DNA of 64,000 bases, taken from CAVSMC01 sp963798655 (GTDB lineage Bacteria; Pseudomonadota; Gammaproteobacteria; Burkholderiales; Casimicrobiaceae). Shown piece by piece: positions 36,374-45,349 of this stretch (positions within the stretch are counted from its first letter, which is position 1; each line of letters opens with the position of its first letter). Position numbers and translations under genes: made by a program. The DNA is taken from contig CAWCUH010000016.1 in the NCBI GenBank assembly GCA_963798655.1, positions 248,001-312,000 on the forward strand, in the 5' to 3' direction. A model generated the notes under the pieces. It saw only the letters and a program-made list of their open reading frames with translations, did no database searches and was not told the origin of the DNA.

Positions 36374-37003
36374 ATGAAGCTCACGACGACGGCGTTCGCC
36401 GATCAGGCGGCGATTCCCGCGCAATTCGCATTCGGTGCGATCGATGCCGCGCAGCACGTGAAGCTGTCGGCGAACAGCAATCCTGATTTTCGATGGACGG
36501 ACATCCCGGCGGGCACACGATCGCTCGCGTTGATCTGTCATGATCCCGACGTGCCGTCGCGCGGCGACGACGTGAACAAGGAAGGGCGCACGGTGCCGGC
36601 GAGCCTGCCGCGCGTCGATTTCTTCCACTGGGTGTTGATCGATCTGGCTGCCGACAGCGCACCGATCGGGCGCGGCGAATTCTCGGACGGCGTCACGCCG
36701 CGCGGCAAGCCGGGGCCCGCGGCGCCGCGGGGCGCGCGTCAGGGCATCAACGACTACACCGGCTGGTTCGCGAGCGACGCCGCGATGTCGGGCAATTACT
36801 TCGGCTACGACGGGCCGTGCCCGCCGTGGAACGACGAGCGCGTGCATCGCTACGTGTTCACGCTCTACGCGCTCGACATTGCGCGCCTCGACGTGTCCGG
36901 CGCGTTCACCGGCGTCCAGGCGCGCGCCGCGATAACGGGGCATGCGCTCGCGCAGGCGGCGGTGAGCGGACGCTACACGCTCAATCCGGCGGTGAAACTG
37001 TAA
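36374..37003 (+). CDS. YbhB/YbcL-type phosphatidylethanolamine-binding (Raf kinase inhibitor-like) protein
   Basis: This 209-aa protein has the PEBP fold, with LICHDPDVPSRGDD, FFHWVLIDLAAD, NYFGYDGPCPPWNDERVHRY and FTLYALDIARLDVSGAFTG. The central anion-binding pocket residues (Asp-Pro-Asp, His, and the GPCPP motif) are all present. It has no signal peptide, so it is cytoplasmic like YbhB. Its last 23 bases overlap the end of the convergent M61 peptidase gene. Confidence 0.9.
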   Translation: MKLTTTAFADQAAIPAQFAFGAIDAAQHVKLSANSNPDFRWTDIPAGTRSLALICHDPDVPSRGDDVNKEGRTVPASLPRVDFFHWVLIDLAADSAPIGRGEFSDGVTPRGKPGPAAPRGARQGINDYTGWFASDAAMSGNYFGYDGPCPPWNDERVHRYVFTLYALDIARLDVSGAFTGVQARAAITGHALAQAAVSGRYTLNPAVKL

Positions 37004-38821
37004 CGGGCGATTCGACGACGCCGAGCCACGCGGCGCGTGCCGCGCGGGCATCGCGTGCCGCCTCCGTGTCGGCTTCGAGCCAGACGGTGTCGAACGGTGC
37101 AGGCGCGAGCGTTAGACGCGTCGTGAAGAGCTCGTCGCGTCGAAACGCGTGCACGTCGAGCGTTTCCCCGGCCGCGCGCGTCGTCGACAGCCGCTCGATC
37201 GATTCGGCCGACGCTTTCAGCCCGTCGATCGCGACGATGACGTCCCCCGCCGAAAGCGCTGCCCAATGCGCGGGGCCGTCGGTGAACACATGCGCGAGCT
37301 TCGCTTCGCCGCCCGTGGCAAGGCGTGCGCCGAGCGATGCGCGCGGACGGTCGTCTGCGCTCGCGCCCGGCGATCCGCCGCGATCGCCGCCGCCTTCGGC
37401 CGCTCGCCGCCGCACGGTCACGCCGACGTCGCGCATCAGCTCTTCGAGCGGAGGGTCGTCGGTGCCGTCGACGTAGCGCGCGAAGAACTCGCGCAGATCG
37501 ATGCCGGCGATCTGCGAAGCGAGCTTCTCGATGCCGTCCTCCGGTACGCCGACGCCCGCCTGCCCATAGTGCTGCCACAATGCCCGCATCAGGTCGTCGA
37601 GCGAGCGCGCGCGGCGGCGGAGCGTGAAGTCGAGGGCGGCGGCGACCAGGGCGCCCTTCGCGTAGTAGCTGACGACGGCGTTCGGCGTGTTCTCGTCCTG
37701 CCGGTAGAACTTGATCCACGCGTCGTGGCTCGACTCGGCGACGCTCTGGCGCGCCCGACCGGGTGTGCGCAGCACCGTCGTCATCGTCCGGCCGAGGAGC
37801 TCCAGATACGATTTGGGCTCGATGACGCCGCTGCGCACCAGCGTCAGATCGTCGTAATAGGACGTGAAGCCTTCGAACGCCCACAGCAGCCGCGTGTAGT
37901 TCTCGCGCGACAGGTCATACGGCGCGAATGCTGCCGGCTTGATCCGCTTGACGTTCCACGCGTGGAAATACTCGTGGCTCGCGAGACCCAGCAGCGTCCG
38001 ATAATCGTCGGTGACATGCGCGACGCCGGGTTGCGGCAGCTCGTCGCGCTTGCATAGCAGCGCAGTGCTCGACCGATGCTCGAGGCCGCCGTAGCCGTCG
38101 CCGACGGCATTGACGAGAAAGGCATAGCGATCGAACGGCGCCGAACCGTTCGGCACGCCGGCGAAAAGGTCGCACTCGCACTGGCAAATGCGCGCGAGGT
38201 CGCGCGCGAGCCGCTCGAGGTCGGCGCGATGGTGCCCGCTCACGGCGAGTCGTGCGGCACGCCGCCGGCGCTGAAAGTTGCGAGCGCGAATTGAGACATC
38301 TCGACCGGGTGGTCGATCAGATCGTCGTAGCTTGCCGCGCGATAGCGGCCGAAGCCGTACGGCGTTGCACCGTCGCGCGCGAGCGTCGTCGCGACGCGCC
38401 ACGTGCCGGCGACGTCGACCGGCGCGACGATCTCGAGCTCGCATCCGCGATCGCCGCGCCCGTCGGGGCACAGGAACAACGCGGTCCCGTTGAAGAACCC
38501 GCGCGAGCGGTCGAGATATGCCGCTCGCACCGAGATGTCGAACGCGTACACCTGCGCGGTAACGACGAGCGGGCCTCGACAACGCGCGACGCGCCAGACA
38601 TCCTTCGTCTCCTTCACGATCGCAACCGGCTCGCCGGCGCCTTGCGCGCGCACGTCGACGAAATGGCGCGCGAACTCGCGCACGAGGTAGCTGCCCGGAA
38701 TCCACGACGGCAGCCGGAAGCGCTGGCCGTCGGGATCCGGGTCGGCGACGATGCAGTCGACCTGGAAGACGTGTGCACGAGCATCGCGCACCGCGACGCG
38801 ATAGCGGGTCGGCGAGAGCAT
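36981..38821 (-). CDS. M61 family metallopeptidase (glycyl aminopeptidase-like) with PDZ domain, interrupted by one frameshift
   Basis: Residues 1-193 read from the start at 38821 (MLSPTRYRVAVRDARAHVFQ) and stop early at GVPHDSP. One base appears to be missing near 38248-38251. Restoring it gives GVPHD-x-AVSGHHRADLE and a 613-aa protein. The downstream frame has the zinc site HEYFHAWNVKRIKP, WAFEGFTSYYDDLTL and a C-terminal PDZ-like domain (HWAALSAGDVIVAIDGLKA). This peptidase trims N-terminal Gly/Ala from peptides. The gene follows the DUF4397 lipoprotein gene by 20 bases. The break may be a real pseudogenising mutation or an error. Confidence 0.8.
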
Positions 38822-38841
38822 CGTCGCGGCGAGCGCGTCCG

Positions 38842-40137
38842 CTAGTCTTCCGGCGAAATGACTTCGCCGAGCGCGTTGGGGCTGCCAACGAGGAAGATCG
38901 TCTGCGTCTGCGACGCCGACAGCGTGATGTCGGATCGCGTCGTGAGCACCGCGCCGGTCGCCGCATCGACGAACGCTACCGTAAGCGTTCCCGGGGCGAC
39001 CTGAACGTAAGCGGATGCTGCGTCAGGCGCGATCGCGGACGCCTGCTTGACGTTGTTCACCAGGACGTCGACCGGCCCGACGCCGATGCTCGTCGCATTG
39101 ACGAAGCGAAGCCGCGCGTTGCCCGGCGCAGGAGGCCGATTGTCATCGGCGAGGACCACCGCTTGCGTCGAGCCTGCGAGGCCCGTGACGAACACCGTGG
39201 TGTCGGTTGCCGGCGCGAGCGTCGGCGTCGTGGCAGCGATCGGTGCACCGGGCGTCACCGTCGCCTCGAACGAGACCGTGTGCGCGCCGGAAACGAGCGT
39301 GCTGTAACCGCTTGGCTGTGGATATGCCAGGTCGCTGAACAACGCGATACCGTCGACGAGCACGTTGACGTTGCCAGCCTGCGGCGCCGCGTTCAGGAAC
39401 TTGACGTTCGCGAGCGTGTTGTTGCGCACGACGCGTTGGCTGGCGCCGTTGACGTCGAGCTGCAGCAGGTTCGGAAGCCGGCCGCTGGTGAGCGAGTACA
39501 TGATCAGGTCGCTCGACGTGTTGTCGGCGAGGTTGATCGGCCCGGAGTCGTAGACCACCGTCTTGGTGCCGGCGCCCGTGAGCCGCATCTGGTAGGTGCC
39601 GGACGCGAACTGCAGCGATACGGTGACGTTGCTGTAATCGACGCTCACGAGATTAGCGACGACGTTGGTGATGTCGGTGCCCGGCGCCGTGATATAGGCA
39701 TCGACGGGACCAATGCCGGGCGCGGTGTTGATCAGCCGCACTTGCGTGCGCCCGCTGCCCGGCTGGATCGTCACGTCGGGCAGCAACAGCAGCGAGGGCG
39801 CCGAAGTCTCGCCGTACGCGATGAGCGTGTATGTCTGCTCGCCGGCAAGCGAGTAGCCGGCCTGCACCAGCGGCGACGCGACACCGGCAAGTCGCGCGGT
39901 AAACGTCGTCGACACGTTGTCGTGGTCGACGAAGTCGGTCGATCCGGCGAACGCGAGACCCGGCCACGTCACGGTGTCGTCGATCGACACGTCGATCGAA
40001 GGCGCATCGGCGACGACGTTCACCGCGCGAACGTGCGCCGCCTTCGGCGGAAAATAGTTTATCGAGCTGATCTTGCAGCCCGCGATCGCGAGCGGCAGAA
40101 CGAGCAGAGCGGCGAGCGTAATGCGCCTTGTTGACAT
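38842..40137 (-). CDS. DUF4397 domain-containing lipoprotein
   Basis: This 431-aa exported protein has a lipobox (LLVLPLAIAGCKISS, Cys about residue 20). It then has two beta-sandwich DUF4397 repeats: VRAVNVVADAPSIDVSIDD and VRLINTAPGIGPVDAYI in the first, VKFLNAAPQAGNVNVLVDG and LRFVNATSIGVGPVDVLVNN in the second. The family is of unknown function and usually sits at the cell surface. The true start is MSTRRITLAALLV. The frame continues upstream through the tRNA-Arg gene, where it is spurious. Confidence 0.85.
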   Translation of the reverse strand: MSTRRITLAALLVLPLAIAGCKISSINYFPPKAAHVRAVNVVADAPSIDVSIDDTVTWPGLAFAGSTDFVDHDNVSTTFTARLAGVASPLVQAGYSLAGEQTYTLIAYGETSAPSLLLLPDVTIQPGSGRTQVRLINTAPGIGPVDAYITAPGTDITNVVANLVSVDYSNVTVSLQFASGTYQMRLTGAGTKTVVYDSGPINLADNTSSDLIMYSLTSGRLPNLLQLDVNGASQRVVRNNTLANVKFLNAAPQAGNVNVLVDGIALFSDLAYPQPSGYSTLVSGAHTVSFEATVTPGAPIAATTPTLAPATDTTVFVTGLAGSTQAVVLADDNRPPAPGNARLRFVNATSIGVGPVDVLVNNVKQASAIAPDAASAYVQVAPGTLTVAFVDAATGAVLTTRSDITLSASQTQTIFLVGSPNALGEVISPED

Positions 40138-40160
40138 CAGCACTCCAGGTCGGCGAAGGG

Positions 40161-40233
40161 CGCCCCGAACACGAATCGAACGTGCGACCTGCCCCTTAGG
40201 AGGGGGCTGCTCTATCCACTGAGCTACCGGGGC
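40161..40233 (-). tRNA. tRNA-Arg(CCT)
   Basis: The minus strand folds as a cloverleaf. The acceptor GCCCCGG pairs with TCGGGGC. The D arm is GCTCAGTGGATAGAGC, the anticodon arm has GCCCC/GGGGC around CTCCTAA (anticodon CCT), and the T arm contains TTCGATT. CCA is not encoded. Confidence 0.95.
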
Positions 40234-40338
40234 TCGGCCGCCGATTTTACCGGATCGGTTCGACGCGTCGCGTCGGGGGATACCGACATGGGCGCGCGTC
40301 GATCGGCGAAGCAACGCGCGCGTGGCAGAATCGCAGGC

Positions 40339-41775
40339 GTGATTCCCTGGCTGCGTCCGCACAGTCCGTTTCCGCCGGTCGACACTGCGCTGTCCGATCC
40401 GAACGGCCTGCTCGCAGCGAGCGCGGATCTATCGCCGGAGCGCCTGGTCGAAGCGTATCGGCACGGTATCTTCCCTTGGTATGCGCAGGGCGATCCCGTG
40501 TTGTGGTGGAGTCCGGATCCCAGGATGGTGCTCTTCGTCGACGAGTTCCGCCTGCGCCGCTCGCTCGCGAAGGTGGTCCGGGCCAAGCGCTTCGACGTGC
40601 GCGTCGACAGCGCTTTTCGTGACGTGATGGCCGCCTGTGCGCACGCCCCGCGCCCCGGGCAGTACGGCACGTGGATCACGCAGGGCGTGATCGACGCATA
40701 TTGCGAGCTTCATGCGCGCGGCCTCGCGCACTCGGTGGAAGCGTGGCGCGACGAAGAGCTCGCCGGCGGCCTGTACGGCGTCGCGATCGGCCGGATGTTT
40801 TTCGGAGAATCGATGTTCGCCCGCGAGACCGACGCGTCGAAAGTCGCGCTCGTGCATCTGGTCGCGCTGCTTCGAGAGCGCGACATGCCGATGATCGACT
40901 GCCAGCAGGAAACGGCGCACCTCGCGACGTTGGGCGCTCGCGCGATTCCGCGGCGCGAGTTTGCGGATCGCCTCGCCGCGTTGATACACTCGGAAGACGC
41001 GAGCGGACGGATGGGCTCCGCCCGCGAACGTTTGCGCATCGATGTGACGAAGCTCAACGATCTGCCGCTGGCGTCGCTGCAGTTCTACGCGACCGCCCCA
41101 TACCCCTGCAGCTATCTGCCGGACCGGCTCGCGCGCTCGCAGGTCGCGACGCCGAGCCATCTGATCGATACGCGCGTCTATAGCGAGCTGGTGCGTCTCG
41201 GCTTCCGCCGCAGCGGCGCGTTCACGTATCGGCCGTATTGCGACCATTGCCGTGCGTGCGTTCCGGTGCGCGTGCCGGTGGCGGGGTTTCGCCCCAATCG
41301 CACACAGCGCCGGTGCGTGCGCGCGCACTCGAATCTGCACGTTGTGCGCCGCGAGCTGTCATTCGACCCCGGCCATTACGCGCTGTACCTGCGCTATCAG
41401 CGCTTCCGCCATCCGGGGGGCGGCATGGATCAGGACAGCCGCGAGCAGTACCAGCACTTCCTCTTGCACAGCAACGTCGCCACCGATCTGCTCGAGTTTC
41501 GTGAAAGCGGCGAGCTGCGAATGGTGAGCCTCGTCGATCGACTGGCGGACGGGCTGTCGTCGGTCTACACGTTTTTCGAGCCCGGCGTCGCGGGCAGCAG
41601 CTACGGGACGTACAACATCCTGTGGCAGATCGAGCGCTGCAAGGCGTTCGGGCTGCCGCATCTGTACCTCGGCTACTGGATCGCGCAGAGCCGGAAGATG
41701 GCCTACAAGGCTAGCTTCCGGCCAGTCGAAGGCCTCGTCGACGGCGTGTGGCGCGCGATCGATCCTGCTAAATAG
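40339..41775 (+). CDS. aat-bpt: Fusion of leucyl/phenylalanyl-tRNA--protein transferase (Aat) and leucyltransferase (Bpt)
   Basis: One uninterrupted 478-aa frame carries two N-degron enzymes. Residues 1 to about 220 are Aat (MIPWLRPHSPFPP, AYRHGIFPWYAQGDPVLWWS, GGLYGVAIGRMFFGESMF). Residues from about 236 are Bpt (LPLASLQFYATAPYPCSYLP, YRPYCDHCRACVPVRVP, RHPGGGMDQDSREQYQHFLL, SYGTYNILWQIERCKAFGLP, SRKMAYKASF). Both add Leu (Aat also Phe) to protein N-termini for ClpAP degradation. The genes are usually adjacent but separate. The start is GTG, giving the family's MIPWL. An internal ATG at 41011 could start Bpt alone. Confidence 0.88.
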   Translation: MIPWLRPHSPFPPVDTALSDPNGLLAASADLSPERLVEAYRHGIFPWYAQGDPVLWWSPDPRMVLFVDEFRLRRSLAKVVRAKRFDVRVDSAFRDVMAACAHAPRPGQYGTWITQGVIDAYCELHARGLAHSVEAWRDEELAGGLYGVAIGRMFFGESMFARETDASKVALVHLVALLRERDMPMIDCQQETAHLATLGARAIPRREFADRLAALIHSEDASGRMGSARERLRIDVTKLNDLPLASLQFYATAPYPCSYLPDRLARSQVATPSHLIDTRVYSELVRLGFRRSGAFTYRPYCDHCRACVPVRVPVAGFRPNRTQRRCVRAHSNLHVVRRELSFDPGHYALYLRYQRFRHPGGGMDQDSREQYQHFLLHSNVATDLLEFRESGELRMVSLVDRLADGLSSVYTFFEPGVAGSSYGTYNILWQIERCKAFGLPHLYLGYWIAQSRKMAYKASFRPVEGLVDGVWRAIDPAK

Positions 41776-42017
41776 CTGATTAATAGCAAATCTATGTGCG
41801 CTGGAACACAATGTAGCGCACTAGTGCCATCTCCAATAGTTGTCGCACTACAATATGGCCGACACGCTGGATCGATTCAGGTCGAATGATGAACGATTTC
41901 CTGCGTTTAATTTGATCTGGTACAGGGCTTTGCTGGAATTGTCACCGTTTGTTTGCCACAATGACCGAAGGTGGAGTCTGTCCGAAAACCGCGCGCGAAC
42001 GCGACAAGGAGTCAACG
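41776..42017. other. AT-rich intergenic region before rpfF with a hairpin
   Basis: This 242-bp gap is clearly AT-richer than the flanks; one 60-base line (41881-41940) counts 25 G+C. It contains the inverted repeat GTGCGCT (41796-41802) / AGCGCAC (41815-41821) with a 12-base loop, which could be the end of the aat-bpt transcript or an operator. TTGTCA at 41939 is a possible -35 without a well-placed -10. No gene is supported in it. Confidence 0.4.
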
Positions 42018-42932
42018 ATGAATGCAATGGCGGAAGTGAGGTTTTTCCCGACCACGCAATGGACACAAGTCGAAACTCGCTTCGACGTTGAGTACGGCGT
42101 GATGTGGGGTTTCATGAACCCGAAACCGCGGCCGACCTTCAACTCCCAGCTACTCAGCGAACTGCGTGGGTATGTCGACTCTATCGTCGACTCTGGCGGC
42201 GTCGCATGGAACAACGGGCAGGAGTACCTGATCAACTATGCGGTCATCGCCTCCAAAGTCAGCGGCGTTTTCAGCCTTGGGGGCGATCTGTCGCTCTTCC
42301 GTGAAGCAATCGCCAAGAAGGATCGCGATCTCTTGCTTCAATATGCGGAGCGTTGTGTCCAGAACCTATATCCATGGTCGCGCAACTGCGATTTGCCTCT
42401 GACAACGATCGCCCTCGTGCAAGGAGACGCTTTGGGCGGCGGCTTCGAATGCGCGCTGTCGGCTTCTGTATTGATTGCCGAAGAATCCGTGCGGATGGGG
42501 TTCCCCGAGATACTGTTCAATCTCTTCCCTGGCATGGGGGCGTACAGTTTTCTGACGCGTAAGGTCGGACGACGTAGAGCGGAGGAACTGATCGGCAGCG
42601 GGAATATGTATACAGGTCGCCAACTCTACGACATGGGCGTCGTGGACGTGCTGGCCCCCGACGATTGTGGAGAGGCCGCTGTCTACAGTTTCATCAAGAA
42701 GCACTCGCGCGCATCCAACGGGCGCCGAGCACTCGAAATGGTGCGTCGCGAGATAGAGCCGGTGACCTACGAAGAGCTAATGCGGGTTGCCGCGATTTGG
42801 TCCGATGCGGCGCTTCGATTGACGGAACGCGATATGCGGATGATGGAACGACTGGTACGAGCGCAAAACAAGAACGCACAATTGGAACTCGTGGCGCCGA
42901 CTACAGTCACCCCTTTGGTGCGCGCCGGTTAA
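42018..42932 (+). CDS. rpfF: DSF synthase RpfF (crotonase-fold acyl-ACP dehydratase/thioesterase)
   Basis: This enzyme makes cis-2-unsaturated fatty acid signals of the DSF family from 3-hydroxyacyl-ACP. The 304-aa protein has the crotonase fold with both catalytic glutamates, Glu144 in GDALGGGFECALSA and Glu164 in VRMGFPEILFNLFPGM. Their 20-residue spacing equals that in Xanthomonas RpfF (Glu141/Glu161). The start is set by AAGGAG at 42006-42011, 6 bases before the ATG. It converges on rpfC, the same local arrangement as in Xanthomonas, where RpfC binds and restrains RpfF. G+C is lower than the surrounding genome. Confidence 0.93.
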   Translation: MNAMAEVRFFPTTQWTQVETRFDVEYGVMWGFMNPKPRPTFNSQLLSELRGYVDSIVDSGGVAWNNGQEYLINYAVIASKVSGVFSLGGDLSLFREAIAKKDRDLLLQYAERCVQNLYPWSRNCDLPLTTIALVQGDALGGGFECALSASVLIAEESVRMGFPEILFNLFPGMGAYSFLTRKVGRRRAEELIGSGNMYTGRQLYDMGVVDVLAPDDCGEAAVYSFIKKHSRASNGRRALEMVRREIEPVTYEELMRVAAIWSDAALRLTERDMRMMERLVRAQNKNAQLELVAPTTVTPLVRAG

Positions 42933-42977
42933 TCCGCCGCTCTTAATGTCAAGCGTAGATGCCGCGGCCCCATTTGT

Positions 42978-45161
42978 TCAGGCACCGCGGCGCTTGCGAC
43001 GCTCTTCCACGTGCATCTCAAGCGTCGTCAGAGCGGCGTCCGCAGCGCGGGCCAGTTCCTCGGTCCACGATGCGGCCTTGATCCGAAGCGTGTCGTGGCC
43101 CGCCTTTTCCAATCGTATTGCCAACTGGACGAGCTGAATCGCCCCAACGCTTCCCGCGCCGCCCTTGAGCGCGTGCGCCGCATCTTTCACTGCTTCGTAG
43201 TTGCGGCGGGCGAGCGCATCCGAGATTGTTCGGACCAGCTTTTCCGTATCCCCTCTGAAGCCGGCAACAAGTCGCTCTACGAATGTCGGATCGTTCGACA
43301 AACGCCCGAGATCCCCAAGAACGTCAGCGTCGATTGTGGGAGTATCTATGAGCGTCAATGAGGGCCGCTCTTCTTGCCGAGGTGGCGGCGCCGTCGACGC
43401 CACGCAATCTGTCGCACCAGCAAGATTGCGCTCGATGGCATCCAACAGCGCACCAGCCCGCACAGGCTTGGCTACGAATTCCGCGCACCCGGCCAACTGA
43501 CAATCGGCGATCACGTCCGTCGTGACGTTAGCCGACAAGATCAGAATCGGAATCGGCGTTGACGTTGTAAATCGGTAGAGCTTCAGCGCTTCGAGCCCGC
43601 TCACTACCGGCATTGATAAATCGAACAGCGCAAGATCGAACGCCCCGCGTTCAAGCTCGTCGAGCGCAGCCTCGCCGTTGTCGACAATGGTCGCCCGATG
43701 GCCGCCGCTCTCGAGTATTAGCTGTGTAATGCGCTGATTGGTAGGATTGTCCTCCGCAACGAGAATACGCGCGCCGCGAATCTTCGTTACTTTCGCTGGT
43801 TGTCCGGCTGCTACCGACGCCGCTGCAGCGATGTTCCTGTGCGGCGCGACGATATCCTCGGTAAGATCAATGCCCGCGGGTTCGCCAAACAGCAACGGCA
43901 ATTCGAACCAGAACGTGCTGCCTACGCCGACTTCGCTTTGCACGCATATCTTGCCGCCCATTAGAGTCACGAGCTGGCGAGCGATCGTTGTGCCCAGCCC
44001 TGTACCTCCATAGACGCGCGTTATCGAATCGTCGGCTTGAGTGAAAGGCTCAAAAATCTGAGACTGCTTTGCCGCCGGAATTCCGATGCCGGTATCTTTG
44101 ACCTCGAATTTGATGAGCGCTCCGTCGGGGCTGCTGGTCACGACGCGAGCTCGCATCAAGACCTCGCCTCGCTCGGTGAACTTGACGGCGTTGGCGAGCA
44201 GATTCAGCAGCACTTGCCGGAGGTGGTGTGCGTCTCCGCGAAACCAGCGCGCGACGTCACCGGCTATTTCCGTATTGACTGCGAGCCCCTTGTAGCGGGC
44301 CTGCGGCAAGACGACTTTGACGGTGCCTGTCAGTAACTTGCCGAGATCGAAAGCCCGGGTTTCGATTTGCACACGGCCAGCCTCGATCTTCGACATGTCC
44401 AGGACGTCTTCGATCTGGACCAACAACAGGTTGGCTGACGTCCCAAGCGTTTCGACAATTTCCCGCTGCGATTCGCTAAGGCTCGTCTCGCGTAACACGT
44501 CCGCCATTGCGATGACGCCATTGAGCGGCGTTCGCATTTCATGGCTCATGTTGGCAAGGAATCGGCCTTTCGCTTTGTTTGCCTCATCGGCTCGCTTTTT
44601 TGCGTCCGTTATCCGTTGCGCGAGCACGCTTACATAGAAGGGCAGCACCAGAATCGCGAAGAAGCAAGCAAAGCCGATGCTACGGCTGTTGCCCCAATGG
44701 TCATCGAGAAGCAGGACCGACCCGAAACCAACCAGAGCCATCGTCTGACAGACGTGCAAGTACACCCGACCATATCGAAAACCGTTGCCGAAGATGATGA
44801 ACAGGTAAAGGCCAAACATCACCGCTCCGGCCTCACCCATCATCGCCATGAAATATGTGATTCCGGCGTTGTCGACGAGCATGCCGGCGTATCGCCTAAT
44901 CACCGACACGCGGCCGGACCACAGGATAAGCGCCTGGATTAGGATCGCCAGTACGAAGTACGTAACGGTTGCAACGTAGACGTTCGTCTCGGTACTGTCG
45001 ATGCGTCCATCGCGATTCGCATACCAGGAAAAGACGGCAAGGACTATCGCGCCGGCGACCAGGCGAATGAGCCCCTGCTCAAACTCCGGCGGGTCGGTGC
45101 GACCGTAAACTGAACGTACCAGGGAGGCAAAGCGGGTTCGCAATTGCGCCGGACGCTTAAT
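42978..45161 (-). CDS. rpfC: RpfC-like hybrid sensor histidine kinase (five-TM input, HisKA, HATPase, REC, HPt)
   Basis: This is the DSF receptor kinase. The five-helix input domain is at about residues 28-190 (FVLAILIQALILW, MFGLYLFIIFGNGFRYGRVY). HisKA has LANMSHEMRTPLNGVIAMAD, and the ATPase has DTGIGIPAAKQSQIFEPF and YGGTGLGTTIARQLVTLMGG. The receiver is ILVAEDNPTNQ with FDLALFDLSMPVVSGLEAL, and the C-terminal HPt is AHALKGGAGSVGA. The region holding the basic juxtamembrane sequence KRPAQLRTRF precedes TM1, as in Xanthomonas RpfC. No ATG is available: the best start is ATT at 45161, 7 bases after AAGGAG. TTG at 45143 is the alternative. It is about 727 aa. Confidence 0.9.
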   Translation of the reverse strand: MKRPAQLRTRFASLVRSVYGRTDPPEFEQGLIRLVAGAIVLAVFSWYANRDGRIDSTETNVYVATVTYFVLAILIQALILWSGRVSVIRRYAGMLVDNAGITYFMAMMGEAGAVMFGLYLFIIFGNGFRYGRVYLHVCQTMALVGFGSVLLLDDHWGNSRSIGFACFFAILVLPFYVSVLAQRITDAKKRADEANKAKGRFLANMSHEMRTPLNGVIAMADVLRETSLSESQREIVETLGTSANLLLVQIEDVLDMSKIEAGRVQIETRAFDLGKLLTGTVKVVLPQARYKGLAVNTEIAGDVARWFRGDAHHLRQVLLNLLANAVKFTERGEVLMRARVVTSSPDGALIKFEVKDTGIGIPAAKQSQIFEPFTQADDSITRVYGGTGLGTTIARQLVTLMGGKICVQSEVGVGSTFWFELPLLFGEPAGIDLTEDIVAPHRNIAAAASVAAGQPAKVTKIRGARILVAEDNPTNQRITQLILESGGHRATIVDNGEAALDELERGAFDLALFDLSMPVVSGLEALKLYRFTTSTPIPILILSANVTTDVIADCQLAGCAEFVAKPVRAGALLDAIERNLAGATDCVASTAPPPRQEERPSLTLIDTPTIDADVLGDLGRLSNDPTFVERLVAGFRGDTEKLVRTISDALARRNYEAVKDAAHALKGGAGSVGAIQLVQLAIRLEKAGHDTLRIKAASWTEELARAADAALTTLEMHVEERRKRRGA

Positions 45162-45174
45162 CGACTGGCTCCTT
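45159..45174 (-). promoter_or_regulatory. Ribosome binding site and probable ATT start of rpfC
   Basis: On the minus strand AAGGAG (45174-45169) is followed by a 7-base spacer and ATT (45161-45159). The only conventional alternative, TTG at 45143, is 25 bases from this site and has none of its own. Confidence 0.6.
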
Positions 45175-45349
45175 ATGAACGACCGCCTCTTCTGCGGCAG
45201 AAGATGCCTATTTTACGGAGTCTGCCCAATGTTATGGCGACTAAGTCGTGTGCAAGCAAAAGACGTGCCCAGTCAAGGAGTTGAATGAGACGACATGACC
45301 ACAACTGCCTCCGCTACACTTCAGGGACCGTCGTAACGTTCGCGCGTCC

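Noticed and set aside
40138..40362. An upstream extension of the DUF4397 lipoprotein that reads PVAQWIEQ and similar residues.
   Set aside because: This is the translated tRNA-Arg gene, a known annotation artefact. The lipoprotein signal starts at 40137.
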